Positions 44,738-54,057 of a stretch of DNA of 64,000 bases are shown here, piece by piece. The first letter of the stretch is position 1. Each line of letters starts with the position of its first letter. The stretch comes from Natronorubrum thiooxidans (GTDB lineage Archaea; Halobacteriota; Halobacteria; Halobacteriales; Natrialbaceae), in contig NZ_FTNR01000004.1 of NCBI RefSeq assembly GCF_900156475.1, positions 219,147-283,146 on the forward strand, read 5' to 3'. The notes beneath the pieces were generated by a model that saw only the letters and a program-made list of their open reading frames with translations, did no database searches and was not told where the DNA came from. The position numbers and the translations under genes were made by a program.

Positions 44738-45270
44738 GTCAGATACCCCATGAAGTCTACCTCGCCGGCGCTTGGCTCCCGCTCGCCCGTCACGACCGCC
44801 TCGAGGGCGTCCGCAACTGCCTCGGGGTCGCGGTCGGTCGTGTCGATTTCGTAGACCGACTCGAGGCCGTGTTCGTCGACCGCTTCCGAGAGGACGACGT
44901 CGAGGGCCTCACTTTCGGCGTTCTCGGCCGCCTTCGCCTCGGTCTCGCCACGCTCGAGCAGGCGCGCCTCGAGCATTTCGGGGGCACACCGGAGGACGGC
45001 GACCCGGTCGGCGTCGAAGTGATGGGCGAGATGGGAGTCGACGACGGCGTCGTCTCGACCCTCGAGCCACTCGGCAAGCGCCTCGAGGTCGGCGATCTTG
45101 CTCCCTCGGTCGGCGTCGACCTCGGTGTAGAGGCCTTCCGCGTCGAGGACGCTGTTCAGGTGGATGACCTCGAGGTCCGGCAGCGAGTCGTCGTCGGCGA
45201 GCCGAGACGCGAGGATATTCGTCGCGGTCGTCTTCCCGGTCCCCGGAGTGCCAGTAACGGTAATTCTCAC
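44734..45270 (-). CDS. AK6/Fap7-type adenylate kinase
   Basis: 178 aa from GTG 45270. P-loop TGTPGTGKTTATNILA (residues ~5-20), HLNSVLDAEGLYTEVDADRG and VVDSHLAHHF match archaeal AK6 kinases, which in eukaryotes help in 18S rRNA maturation and in archaea convert AMP. GTG overlaps the hisC TGA by four bases (GTGA), fixing the start. Confidence 0.9.
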   Translation of the reverse strand: MRITVTGTPGTGKTTATNILASRLADDDSLPDLEVIHLNSVLDAEGLYTEVDADRGSKIADLEALAEWLEGRDDAVVDSHLAHHFDADRVAVLRCAPEMLEARLLERGETEAKAAENAESEALDVVLSEAVDEHGLESVYEIDTTDRDPEAVADALEAVVTGEREPSAGEVDFMGYLT

Positions 45271-46394
45271 GTATTGGCCACCTCCGAGTCGGTGTCGCGT
45301 GCGAGATCGTCGAGGACGGCGTTGAGCGTCTCGACGGCGCGGCCGGTCTCGTCGTCGGTTCCGCAGGTGATTCGGATACAGCCCGGCAGGCCGAAACTCG
45401 AGCAGTCCCGGACGATGACGCCACGCGCTTGCATTTCCTCGGCCACGGCCGTTGCGTCGCCGACGTCGACGAGCACGAAATTCCCCTCGCTCTCCCAGAC
45501 GTGAGCGTCGATTTCCTCGCGCATGGTCTTTCGGGACTCGAGGGACGTCTCGACGGTTCGCTCGACGTGTTCGTCGTCGCCGATGGCGGCCAGTCCGGCC
45601 CGGCAGGCGAGTTCGCTCGCCGCAAACGGCGTGTTCACGCGAGCGTAGGCGTCCGCCCACGCGTCGGGAACGACGGCGTAGCCCAGTCGCACGCCGGCCA
45701 GCCCGTAGGCCTTCGAGAACGTCCGCAGGACGGCGATGTCGTCTCTGGCATCGAACCCGTTTCGGCCCTCAGTCAGTGAGAGGGCGCTCTCGCCGTCGGC
45801 GAACTCGCCGTAGGCCTCGTCGACGACCACGAGCGTCTCCTCGTCGGTTTCGTCGGCCAGCCGATTGATCTCTTCGAGCGCCATCGTCGACCCAGAGGGA
45901 TTGTGCGGGCTCGTTACCCAGACGATCCGGTCGCCGTCGTAGCTCTCGAGGACGGTGTCGGCGGTCTGCTCGAAGTCGGCCTCGCGCTCGAGGGCGTACT
46001 CCCGGACGTCGCCGTGGTGGAACCGGGCGCTCATCCCGTAGTAGGCAAAGCCGGGGTCGGGGACGAGAATCGTGTCGTCGGGCTCGAGTGCGGCGCGGTG
46101 GAGGTAATCGATCGCGCCGTCGCCGCCGTTTGCCAGCCAGACCTGCTCGTCGTCGACGGCCCAGCGCTCGGCGACGGCGGCGGTGAGGTCGGCGTGGGCG
46201 GCTTTCGGGTAGGAACTGACACTCGAGGCCGTCTCACGAATGGCCACGGCGGCCGCTGGCGAGGGGCCGTGGGGGTTCTCGTTGGAGGCGAGTTTGACGA
46301 ACTCCGAGGGATCACGCCCGAGTTCGCGGGCGACTTCCTCGATCCCTCGACCCGCCTCGTAGGCGACGTGGTCGGACAGGTCTCGCGGTTTCAT
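45267..46394 (-). CDS. hisC: Histidinol-phosphate aminotransferase
   Basis: 375 aa PLP enzyme. KLASNENPHGPSPAA at the start, WVTSPHNPSGSTMALEE, VVVDEAYGEFADG and the PLP-lysine in LRTFSKAYGLAGVRLGY are all present, ending in VRDCSSFGLPGCIRITCGT. Converts imidazole acetol phosphate and glutamate to histidinol phosphate. ATG 46394 follows a likely TATA ~26 bases ahead (CTCTTAAGACC). First gene of the operon. Confidence 0.95.
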   Translation of the reverse strand: MKPRDLSDHVAYEAGRGIEEVARELGRDPSEFVKLASNENPHGPSPAAAVAIRETASSVSSYPKAAHADLTAAVAERWAVDDEQVWLANGGDGAIDYLHRAALEPDDTILVPDPGFAYYGMSARFHHGDVREYALEREADFEQTADTVLESYDGDRIVWVTSPHNPSGSTMALEEINRLADETDEETLVVVDEAYGEFADGESALSLTEGRNGFDARDDIAVLRTFSKAYGLAGVRLGYAVVPDAWADAYARVNTPFAASELACRAGLAAIGDDEHVERTVETSLESRKTMREEIDAHVWESEGNFVLVDVGDATAVAEEMQARGVIVRDCSSFGLPGCIRITCGTDDETGRAVETLNAVLDDLARDTDSEVANT

Positions 46395-46576
46395 ATGAGG
46401 ATCCAGTTTGTGACGGGTCTTAAGAGTGCTTACATATGGTCAACGTGGCCATCGTCGCCTGTCCGCGCTGCTGTGGTACGTACTGCTCGTAACGAACGAC
46501 AGCTATGTACTGACCGCTCAACGGAGACAGCAGCTGATTTCGTTACGATGAAAAATATGGTGGCGCGGTCGGTCGT

Positions 46577-47139
46577 TCACTCACTGATGAGGTGGGTTTC
46601 GAGGGGCACGTCAGTGGTGATAACATCCATCAGGGGCGACGTCGCCTCGACGCGGTCGCGCAGTTCCTCGAGTTGTTCCTCGGAAATCGGTGGAGACGTA
46701 CGTCGTACACCGGATCGTTTCGTAGCCGGGGCGGACGTCCTCGGAAATTCCGAGGAAGCCACGGAGGTCGACGTCGCCCTCTATCTCGAAGCGGAGGTCG
46801 TCGAGTTCGATGTCCATGGCTGCGGCGTTCGCCGCGTAGCCGACACTGAGACACGATCCGAGTGCGCCGAGCAGGAGTTCGACGGCGTTCGGCGCCGTTC
46901 GCTCTCCCAGAATTTGCTCGGGTTCGTCGCCCTGAAGCGTGAACTCACGGGTGTGGATCTTCTCGCCCGCTTGCTCGAACGCATCGATCGTCGTTGTCGC
47001 CTTGAGGGCGTCCTCCCACTCGGTCTCAGCCCGGAATCGGAACCTGCCGACATCGGTGTCGTCGCTAATCGCTTCGACTGCCCGCCTCGAGGGCGGACAC
47101 GTCGACACCGTTGATTTCGGTCTTTTCAGTAGTTGCCAT
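46577..47139 (-). pseudogene. OsmC-family gene with two +1 frameshifts
   Basis: Read on the minus strand from ATG 47139: frame 1 gives ATTEKTEINGVDVSALEAG, then an extra T (47077) shifts into ISDDTDVGRFRFRAETEWEDALKATTTIDAFEQ through RPGYETIRCTTYVSTD; a second extra T in the TTT at 46684-46686 shifts into SEEQLEELRDRVEATSPLMDVITTDVPLETHLISE. Removing the two bases restores a 186-codon OsmC (561 nt). The peroxidase-type Cys in GSCLSVGYAANA and ELLLGALGSC motif are intact, so the loss is recent, or the bases are sequencing errors. Confidence 0.85.
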
Positions 47140-47228
47140 ACGGACTCACCATCTCACGAGCAGCAGCATAATCTAGCTAGATACACTCATACATGCATTC
47201 AGGCCACTCCGTTGAACGGAGCGGTCGG

Positions 47229-48923
47229 CTACGCCCGAAGGCGCTCGAGGCGCTCGAGGCTATCGGCATCCGCGGGATCCTTGTCGTGGCGGACCCCCTG
47301 GAATCGCGGGAAGCGAAGCGCATACCCCGAGGAGTACGTCGGCGACGTCTGGATCTCCTCGTAGCCGACCTCCAAGACGATTTCGGGCTCGAGGTCGACG
47401 TCTTGCCCGTCCTCGGCGACGATGTAGGGCTCGAGGAGGTCCGTCAGGTCGTCCAATTTTTCGTCGGTGATCCCGGTCGCGACTTTGCCGACAGTCTCGA
47501 GGGTGTCACCGTCGCGAACGGACAGTTCGAACGTCCCGAGGAACGTCGCCCGCCGCCCTTCGCCCCACTCGGCCCCTGTGATGAGACAGTCGAGCGTTTC
47601 GACGTCGGGCTTGCGCTTGCGCCAGTGTTTGCCCCGCCGGCCCGGCGAGTACGTCGACTCTGGGTCTTTGAGCATGATCCCCTCGTGGCGCGCCTCGAGA
47701 GCCTCGGCGTCGATCGATTCGATCCTCTCGGGGTCGTCGGTGCGCCAGCACAGAGAGAGGCCGTCGACGGTCTCGGGGTCCTGCGTCTGGTCGTCGGCGA
47801 GCAGGGCCTCGAGTCGGTCGTGGCGCGTCGTCAACGGTTCCTCGAGCAGGTCGTCGCCGTCGGCGTGCAGACAGTCGAAGAAGACGGGCCGGACCTCAAT
47901 GTCCTCCCGGGCCTTCGCGACGTCGTGTTTGCGCCGGAAGCGTTTGAGGACTTCCTGGAACGGCAGCGGCGCGCCGTCGTCATCGACCGCGACGACCTCG
48001 CCGTCCAGAATCGTGGGCTCTGTGAGTGTCGCCTCGGCGAACTCGACGACTTCCGGCAGGGCGTCGGTGACGTCCTCCATGTTCCGCGAGAAGACACGGG
48101 TGGTTGCCACGTCTGCGCCGTTTTCGGGATCGTAATGCAACTGGATTCGAGCCCCGTCATATTTCCATTCGACAGCGGCTTCGTCCCACTCCTCGAGCGC
48201 GTCGGTCACGGTGCCGGCCTGTGCGAGCATCGCCTGGACGGGCCGGCCGACCTCGAGATCCATCGCGTCCAGTCCCTCGAGACCGTCATCGCGGGCGACT
48301 CGAGCGACCTGCCCGTAGTCGTTCGACACCTGCAGCGCGCGTTCGACGCGTTCGCCCGGCACGTCGAAGGCCTCGCTGATGGCATCCCGAACGGCCCCCT
48401 CGCCGACGCCGATACGCATCTCCGAGAGCACGAGGCGGGCGAGATATCGGGCTTCCGCGCTTTCACAGCGGTTGAATAGGCCAAAGAGGAGGTCGACTTT
48501 CGTGTCGTGACTGCCCGAGCCGTCGGCGGCGGCTAGGTCGGAAAGCGTCTCGAAGACCTCGCGGACGGTCAGCGGGTCGCTCGCGCCGCCCTCGGTGAAC
48601 GCGCCCAGCCCCTGCTGGCCGCCGAAATCGTAGCCGGCCGCCACTTCGCCGATCTCGCCGATCTCGGCCAGCCGGTCCTCGACGTCGGTGGCGCTGACGT
48701 TCGTCCCCGCGGCGCGAGCGATCGCCTCGTAGCAGGTGGTCGGCCCGATATCGAGCGTCCTCGACCGCCAGGCCGGAAACACCCGTCCCTGCACGAACCG
48801 GGCGACGATCTCGAGGTCGTCGTTCGCGTTCTCGAGGAGATCCCTGACGTGGGCGACGATCTCGAGATCGGCGGGTTCGGCGTCGATCGCAGCGGCACGG
48901 TCGGCGAACGTGGCGAACTCCAT
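47229..48923 (-). CDS. lig: ATP-dependent DNA ligase
   Basis: 564 aa, archaeal type. The adenylated lysine is in WKYDGARIQ (about residue 265); downstream motifs RNMEDVT, ILDGEVVAVD, FFDCLHADG, HEGIMLKDPES and WRKRKPDVETLDCLITGAEWG complete the nucleotidyltransferase. N-terminal DNA-binding domain and C-terminal OB-fold are full length. ATG 48923. Joins nicks in replication and repair. Confidence 0.95.
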   Translation of the reverse strand: MEFATFADRAAAIDAEPADLEIVAHVRDLLENANDDLEIVARFVQGRVFPAWRSRTLDIGPTTCYEAIARAAGTNVSATDVEDRLAEIGEIGEVAAGYDFGGQQGLGAFTEGGASDPLTVREVFETLSDLAAADGSGSHDTKVDLLFGLFNRCESAEARYLARLVLSEMRIGVGEGAVRDAISEAFDVPGERVERALQVSNDYGQVARVARDDGLEGLDAMDLEVGRPVQAMLAQAGTVTDALEEWDEAAVEWKYDGARIQLHYDPENGADVATTRVFSRNMEDVTDALPEVVEFAEATLTEPTILDGEVVAVDDDGAPLPFQEVLKRFRRKHDVAKAREDIEVRPVFFDCLHADGDDLLEEPLTTRHDRLEALLADDQTQDPETVDGLSLCWRTDDPERIESIDAEALEARHEGIMLKDPESTYSPGRRGKHWRKRKPDVETLDCLITGAEWGEGRRATFLGTFELSVRDGDTLETVGKVATGITDEKLDDLTDLLEPYIVAEDGQDVDLEPEIVLEVGYEEIQTSPTYSSGYALRFPRFQGVRHDKDPADADSLERLERLRA

Positions 48924-49035
48924 CGGCGGTGTGTATCGTCGGCGAGTGTAAAACGGTTCTGAGAGACGGCGCGACGGTTCAAGCCGGCGCTCGGGAGGGA
49001 CGGATTTAAAGGTAGTCGCGCCCGCAGGGGGAGGT

Positions 49036-50589
49036 ATGCCAGAGGAGGAACTCGCAGCGCGGGTTGCAGACGTGCTGTCGGTGGATGACGAGGTGTTTCG
49101 CGAGCGGGCCGAACGGGATGGCGAGGTGATCAAAGACGCCATCGGCGACGGCGTCTTCGACAACCCGCAGGCGATCATCGGCTTCGAGTACGAGTTTTAC
49201 GCGATCAAAAACGACGACTGTGCGCTGCGGCGAGTGCCACGTCGCCTCCTCGAACTCATCGGGTTCGAGAAGGAACTCGGCCTGCACAACGCGGAGATGA
49301 CGACCAGTCCACAGCCGCTGAACGCGTACGGACTGCTCGCCCAGGAGTCAGAAGTCAAAGCGCGGCTGCAGACGGCCCTCGACGTCACCCAATCCGAGCG
49401 CATGCGACTGGTCAGCGACGCGCTCTGGACGATCCCGCCCGAAGGCGAGGATGCGAGAACCTACCTCACCGACAGCATCGAACGGACGATCACGGACGCA
49501 GACGGGAGCGAACGGCCGATCCGCGTTGCGACCAACATGAGTGACTCCGCCCGCTATCACGCGATGGCCAACACCGACCGGGCCGACGTCGCCGGGATGC
49601 ATATCGACGCCCCACACGTCTCACTCGAGGCCGACACCGTCATGCCCGAGAGCCTCATCACGTCGATCCAGCCCCATTATCAGGTGTCACACGCCCCCGA
49701 CCTCCCGCAGTATTTCAACTACGCGCTGCGCGTTGCCGGTCCCCTCCTCGCACTTGGTGTGAACTCGCCGTTTTTCCCGGCGGATCTGTACGACGACGAC
49801 GCGACGGCAGACGACATTCTCGCGGACGGCTGGATGGAACACCGGATCAGCGTCTTCGAAACCATGCTGAACGATCCCGCGACGGGCGGAGGCAAGGTCC
49901 GATTCCCCCGCGACCTCGAGACCGTCGAGGAGGCTATCGATCGGATCGCCGCCGATGCCACGATGGTTCCGATGCCGGTCGAGCAAGGCGAGCGCTTCGA
50001 CGATCAGTTCCCGCACTTCCGGCGCAAACACGGTACCTACTGGCGGTGGGTCCGCCCGGTCTTCGGCGGCCCGACTCGGTCCGCTGCCAACGCCCGCATC
50101 GAGTTCCGGCCGATCCCCGCCCAGCCGACCGTCAGAGACTCGATCTCCTTTCTCGCTGCCTTCGCCGGCCTGATGGAGAGTCTGGTTCGTCTCGAGCACC
50201 CCGTCGTCGAACTCGACTGGGAACTCGCCCGGGAGAACTTCTATGCGGCGATGCGAGACGGTCTCGCAGCCGACCTAACGTGGATCACCAACGACGGCAA
50301 GGAGACGACCGACTGTCTCGAACTGTACGAGGACCTGCTGGCCCACGCCGAAGACGGCCTGACCAACCGCGGCCTCACCGATGAACAGGCCGCAAAGTAC
50401 CTCTACCCGCTCCGACGGCGAGTTCGCCAGGGGGTCACGCCCGCCTCCTGGAAACACGACCACGTCAGTGAGGCCGTCGCGGACGGCACGTCGCTTCCGG
50501 AGGCGATCGAGACGATGCAACGCCAGTACGTGCGTCGGCAAACAGAGACGCTCCTCGAGGGGAGTTTTGCCGACTGGATCGGCGAGTAA
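49036..50589 (+). CDS. Glutamate-cysteine ligase-like (GCS2 family) protein
   Basis: 517 aa. A strong purine-rich RBS (GGGGGAGGT) precedes ATG 49036. IGFEYEFYAI (~49-58), HNAEMTTSPQPLN (~85), and VRPVFGGPTRSAANARIEFRPIPAQPTV (~335-362) resemble the ATP-grasp-like ligases of the GCS2 type, but length exceeds haloarchaeal GshA and the substrate residues are not all as expected. It could make gamma-glutamylcysteine or another amide. Stands alone before the TetR gene. Confidence 0.82.
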   Translation: MPEEELAARVADVLSVDDEVFRERAERDGEVIKDAIGDGVFDNPQAIIGFEYEFYAIKNDDCALRRVPRRLLELIGFEKELGLHNAEMTTSPQPLNAYGLLAQESEVKARLQTALDVTQSERMRLVSDALWTIPPEGEDARTYLTDSIERTITDADGSERPIRVATNMSDSARYHAMANTDRADVAGMHIDAPHVSLEADTVMPESLITSIQPHYQVSHAPDLPQYFNYALRVAGPLLALGVNSPFFPADLYDDDATADDILADGWMEHRISVFETMLNDPATGGGKVRFPRDLETVEEAIDRIAADATMVPMPVEQGERFDDQFPHFRRKHGTYWRWVRPVFGGPTRSAANARIEFRPIPAQPTVRDSISFLAAFAGLMESLVRLEHPVVELDWELARENFYAAMRDGLAADLTWITNDGKETTDCLELYEDLLAHAEDGLTNRGLTDEQAAKYLYPLRRRVRQGVTPASWKHDHVSEAVADGTSLPEAIETMQRQYVRRQTETLLEGSFADWIGE

Positions 50590-50654
50590 CCGCGTCTTCG
50601 AATCGTTCGGTCAGTAACTGGGTTCGCTCTCGAGCGAGCAAATCCGAAGATACT

Positions 50655-50677
50655 TGACTGACTGGCCAGTCAGTTAG
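50655..50677. promoter_or_regulatory. Palindromic TetR operator O1
   Basis: ACTGACTGG-CCAGTCAGT (50657-50674) is a perfect 18-base palindrome in a TTGACTG...CAGTTA frame, 26 bases before the TetR gene's GTG. Confidence 0.7.
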
Positions 50678-50684
50678 GACAGTA

Positions 50685-50704
50685 TTGACTGATCAGCCAG
50701 TGAG
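50685..50704. promoter_or_regulatory. Second operator O2 over the TetR start
   Basis: TTGACTGATCAGCCAGTGAG matches the O1 sequence at 16 of 20 bases and covers the GTG start at 50700, so a bound repressor would block its own expression and that of the coupled MATE gene. Confidence 0.6.
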
Positions 50705-51308
50705 CACCGAAACGGCCGACGAACTCATGGACGCGACCTATACCGCGTTGTGTAAACACGGCTACGCGTCATTGCGGATGCAAGATATCGCGGACGAGTC
50801 GTCGAAGAGCAAAGCCACGCTCCACTATCACTACGAGAGCAAACAGGACCTCCTCTATGCGTTGCTCGACTACCTGACGGACTCCTTTGCCGACCGAATC
50901 GAGACGCTCGAGGGCGAGACACCGATCGAGCAGTTACGATCGCTCGTCGAGACGTCTCTCGAGCCGAGCGAGGACGATGCGCGCAAGCAGTTCCGGACGG
51001 CGGTGCTCGAGATCAAAGCCCAGGGACCGTACGACGACCGGTTTCGAGACGAGCTGACGGCGTTCGATCGATTGCTTCATGACCGGATCCGGATCCTCCT
51101 CGAGGACGGCCAGGACGCGGGACTCATTCGAGACGATATCGATCCCAACGAAACGGCCGAATTCATTGTGACGGTCCTGAACGGCGCACAGACGCGTCAC
51201 GTGGCCGTCGGACACTCACTCGAGTGTACGCGCGCCATGCTCGAGACGTACGTCTGCCACCAGCTGCTTGCGGAGGACGTCGATCGCACGGAGGTCGGCT
51301 TCGAGTGA
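50700..51308 (+). CDS. TetR-family regulator of the MATE pump
   Basis: 202 aa from GTG 50700 (a TTG at 50685 would add five residues inside the operator). HTH at ~15-50 (ALCKHGYASLRMQDIADESSKSKATLHYHYESKQDLLYALLDYL) is the TetR DNA-binding signature. The C-terminal ligand domain is helical (KQFRTAVLEIKAQGPYDDRFRDELTAFD) and unknown in specificity. The stop overlaps a GTG of the MATE frame. Regulates its own operon through the two palindromic sites upstream. Confidence 0.92.
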   Translation: MSTETADELMDATYTALCKHGYASLRMQDIADESSKSKATLHYHYESKQDLLYALLDYLTDSFADRIETLEGETPIEQLRSLVETSLEPSEDDARKQFRTAVLEIKAQGPYDDRFRDELTAFDRLLHDRIRILLEDGQDAGLIRDDIDPNETAEFIVTVLNGAQTRHVAVGHSLECTRAMLETYVCHQLLAEDVDRTEVGFE

Positions 51309-51322
51309 CGCTTCGCGACCAC

Positions 51323-52819
51323 ATGGATGCGATCTTCAAATCGCCCGACGAACTCGATCTCACGTCGGGCGGGATCGCAAAACCGCTGATCTACCTCTCC
51401 ATTCCGCTCATCATCACGAACCTGCTGCAAGTCACCTACAACCTCGCGGACACGTTCTGGCTCGGCCAGCACAGCACGACCTCGCTTGCGGCGATCAGCT
51501 TTGCGTTTCCGATGGTGTTTTTCCTCATCGCGCTCGCACTTGGCGTCTCGGTCGCCGGGAGCGTGCTCGTCGCCCAGTACACCGGCGCTGGCAGGGACGA
51601 CGAAGCGACGTACGCCGCCTCGCAGACGGTCATGTACTCGGTCATCGCCTCGCTCGCACTCGGTGCCATCGGCTACGTGTTCGTCGAGGACGTGCTTGGG
51701 CTACTCGGCGCGTCCGACGACGTCGCGCCGCTGGTCGCCGACTACATGGAAGTCTACTCGCTCGGACTGATCGCAGTCTTTGGCTTTTTCGTTTTCCTCG
51801 CGCTCATGCGCGGCTACGGCGACACTGTCACACCGATGCTCGTGATGTTCGGCTCGGTCGTGCTCAACATCGTCCTCGATCCGTTTCTCATCTTCGGGTT
51901 CGAAGCCAACCCACTCTTTGGCTATCTCGGATTGCGCGGCCTCGAGACCGAACTGTTCGCGCTCACCGGCTACGCTGGCTCGGGGATCGAAGGCGCGGCG
52001 ATCGCCACCGTCTTCTCCCGGGCGCTGGCGTTCGCCGTCGGCCTCGCGATCATGTTCCGCGGGACCCACGGCGTCCGGATCAACATCTCGCAGATGCGCC
52101 CCGATATCGAGTACGCCCGGCGGCTCGTCGACATCGGGACCCCGGCATCCGTCGAGGGGACGGCGCGGGCGCTGTCGATCAACCTGCTGTTGGTCATCAT
52201 CGCGATCTTTCCCGAAACAGTCGTCGCCGCGTTCGGGATTGGGACGCGGGTGTTCTCAGTCATCTTCCTCCCAGCAATCGCATTCTCCCAGGGGATCGAG
52301 ACGATGACGGGACAGAACATCGGTGCCGGGAACCAAGACCGTGCAGAACGGACGAACCACTTCGGCGCGACGGTGTTGCTCGTCACGCTCACCGGCCTCG
52401 GGGTCCTCGTCTTCCTTGCCGCCGCGCCGATCGTCTCGGTCTTTACGACCGATCCCGCAGTCGTCGACGAGGGCGCTCTGTTCCTCCGGTACACCGCACT
52501 GACCTTTGGCTTTATGGGCGTGATGCGCGCCTACAGCGGCGGCTTCCGCGGTGCCGGAAAGACGCTCATCGCCGCCGCGATCTCAATCCTCACACTCGGC
52601 GTGATCCGCTTTCCGCTCGCTTGGCTTGGCGCTGAATACCTCGGCTCGAGCGGAGTCTGGCTCGCCTTCGCCGTCTCGACCGTGATCGGCGGCGCGATTG
52701 CGTACGTCTGGTTCACCTGGATCGATTGGCTCGATGGCGGACTCACGGACGACAACGTCGCAATCAGCGCCAAAAACGCCGGCGACACTGCCAGCGACAA
52801 TGTCGGTGGAGACGACTGA
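51323..52819 (+). CDS. MATE-family efflux transporter
   Basis: 498 aa from ATG 51323, 12 hydrophobic helices. Starts MDAIFKSPDELDLTSGGIAKPLIYLSIPLIITNLLQ..., and has GQNIGAGNQDRAERT near the middle of the second half and MRAYSGGFRGAGKT later, as in NorM/DinF-type pumps that use Na+ or H+ to expel drugs. A GTG at 51305 overlaps the TetR stop (GTGA), the likely coupling point. Its TGA is immediately followed by hairpin element C. Confidence 0.92.
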   Translation: MDAIFKSPDELDLTSGGIAKPLIYLSIPLIITNLLQVTYNLADTFWLGQHSTTSLAAISFAFPMVFFLIALALGVSVAGSVLVAQYTGAGRDDEATYAASQTVMYSVIASLALGAIGYVFVEDVLGLLGASDDVAPLVADYMEVYSLGLIAVFGFFVFLALMRGYGDTVTPMLVMFGSVVLNIVLDPFLIFGFEANPLFGYLGLRGLETELFALTGYAGSGIEGAAIATVFSRALAFAVGLAIMFRGTHGVRINISQMRPDIEYARRLVDIGTPASVEGTARALSINLLLVIIAIFPETVVAAFGIGTRVFSVIFLPAIAFSQGIETMTGQNIGAGNQDRAERTNHFGATVLLVTLTGLGVLVFLAAAPIVSVFTTDPAVVDEGALFLRYTALTFGFMGVMRAYSGGFRGAGKTLIAAAISILTLGVIRFPLAWLGAEYLGSSGVWLAFAVSTVIGGAIAYVWFTWIDWLDGGLTDDNVAISAKNAGDTASDNVGGDD

Positions 52820-52820
52820 T

Positions 52821-52907
52821 ACGGTCTGCTGTAACGATGTACCGGCGCGACCACAGGACGGCTCGCGGTCACACCGGAAATGACGGCAACGACCGACAGC
52901 AGTCTGG
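52821..52907 (+). repeat. 3'-end hairpin element, copy C
   Basis: Begins one base after the MATE stop. Outer arms acggtctgctgt (52821-52832) and acagcagtctg (52896-52906). Inner arms CCGG-CGC-GACC and GGTC-ACA-CCGG pair with a 3x3 internal loop. Slightly longer (87 bp) than the standard 78-bp form. Confidence 0.85.
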
Positions 52908-53061
52908 ATGAGAAACGGGATGTTTGATACTCGAGCGAGCACTGGACACTGGGGGACTGTTTTCCACCGGCGATATAAACGCGACCGACACGCGCGACGT
53001 CCCGCGTGCCGGCCGAACGCGGCCGCAAGCCATTAAGTACTCACGCTCGAGAAGGATGGGT

Positions 53062-54054
53062 ATGGTAACTTTCCTCTCAGGGGGCACCGGAACGCCGAAA
53101 CTACTCGACGGTGCTGCCGCCGCGTTCTCGCCGGAGGAAACCACCGTCGTCGCCAACACCGGCGACGACATCGAACTCGGAGGACTATTCGTCTCACCGG
53201 ACGTCGACACACTGCTCTTTCAGGGTGGTGGGGTGCTCGACCGCGAGACGTGGTGGGGAATCGACGGCGACACGCATCGAACCAACACGGCGCTGTCGGA
53301 TATCGCCGCCGCTGCTGGACTGCCTGACGGCCCGCAGTATCTCCCCGACGACAAACAGACCGCAGGGCGCGACCTCGCAAACTGGCGGCGCTTTTCGGGG
53401 ACGGCCGAGTTCATGACGATCGGGGATCGTGATCGGGCCGTCCATATCACGCGAACGAGCCTGCTCGATCAGGGCCAGCCGTTGAGTGAAGTGACGCGGC
53501 GACTCGCCGACGCCTTCGGACTCGAGATCGACCTGCTGCCGATGAGCGACGACCCCGTCGCCAGCCTCATCCACACTGACGACGGGATGATGCACTTCCA
53601 GGAGTACTGGGTTGCCCACCGTGGCGAGCCGACCGTCGAGACCGTCGAGTTCCGCGGGTCGTCGCACGCCGAGCCCGCACCGGGCGTCCGCGAGGCGCTC
53701 GAGGACACGGTCGTCGTCGGTCCGTCGAACCCCGTCACGAGTATCGGCCCAATGTTGACGCTGCCCGGCGTCGCCGACACGCTCAGCCAGTCGACAGTCG
53801 TCGCCGTCTCGCCGTTTCTCGGCGACGACGCCTTCTCCGGCCCCGCCAGCGATCTCATGGCGGCGGTCAACGCGCCGCCGAGCACCGAAGGACTCGCAAC
53901 GACCTACCCGTTCGCCGACGCGTTCGTCATCGACGAGACCGACGACGCCACGTTTGATCGGCCAACGATACAGACGGACATCCGTATCGACTCGGCCGAC
54001 GACGCCGCACGAGTCTCACGAGCCGTCAAAGACGCGATCGACCTCGTCACCTGA
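53062..54054 (+). CDS. cofD: 2-phospho-L-lactate transferase (F420 synthesis)
   Basis: 330 aa. [15 protein letters not shown] (N-terminal substrate loop), [23 protein letters not shown], and [20 protein letters not shown] are the CofD signatures. Transfers phospholactate (or the phosphoenolpyruvate form) from its GDP/guanyl carrier to Fo to make F420-0. ATG 53062; an ATG two codons earlier is equally in frame. First gene of a five-gene run. Confidence 0.95.
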   Translation: MVTFLSGGTGTPKLLDGAAAAFSPEETTVVANTGDDIELGGLFVSPDVDTLLFQGGGVLDRETWWGIDGDTHRTNTALSDIAAAAGLPDGPQYLPDDKQTAGRDLANWRRFSGTAEFMTIGDRDRAVHITRTSLLDQGQPLSEVTRRLADAFGLEIDLLPMSDDPVASLIHTDDGMMHFQEYWVAHRGEPTVETVEFRGSSHAEPAPGVREALEDTVVVGPSNPVTSIGPMLTLPGVADTLSQSTVVAVSPFLGDDAFSGPASDLMAAVNAPPSTEGLATTYPFADAFVIDETDDATFDRPTIQTDIRIDSADDAARVSRAVKDAIDLVT

Positions 54055-54057
54055 TCC

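Noticed and set aside
46577..47108. Two overlapping OsmC fragments as separate genes
   Set aside because: They are parts of one gene in different frames; a single-base removal at each of two sites joins them and the start.
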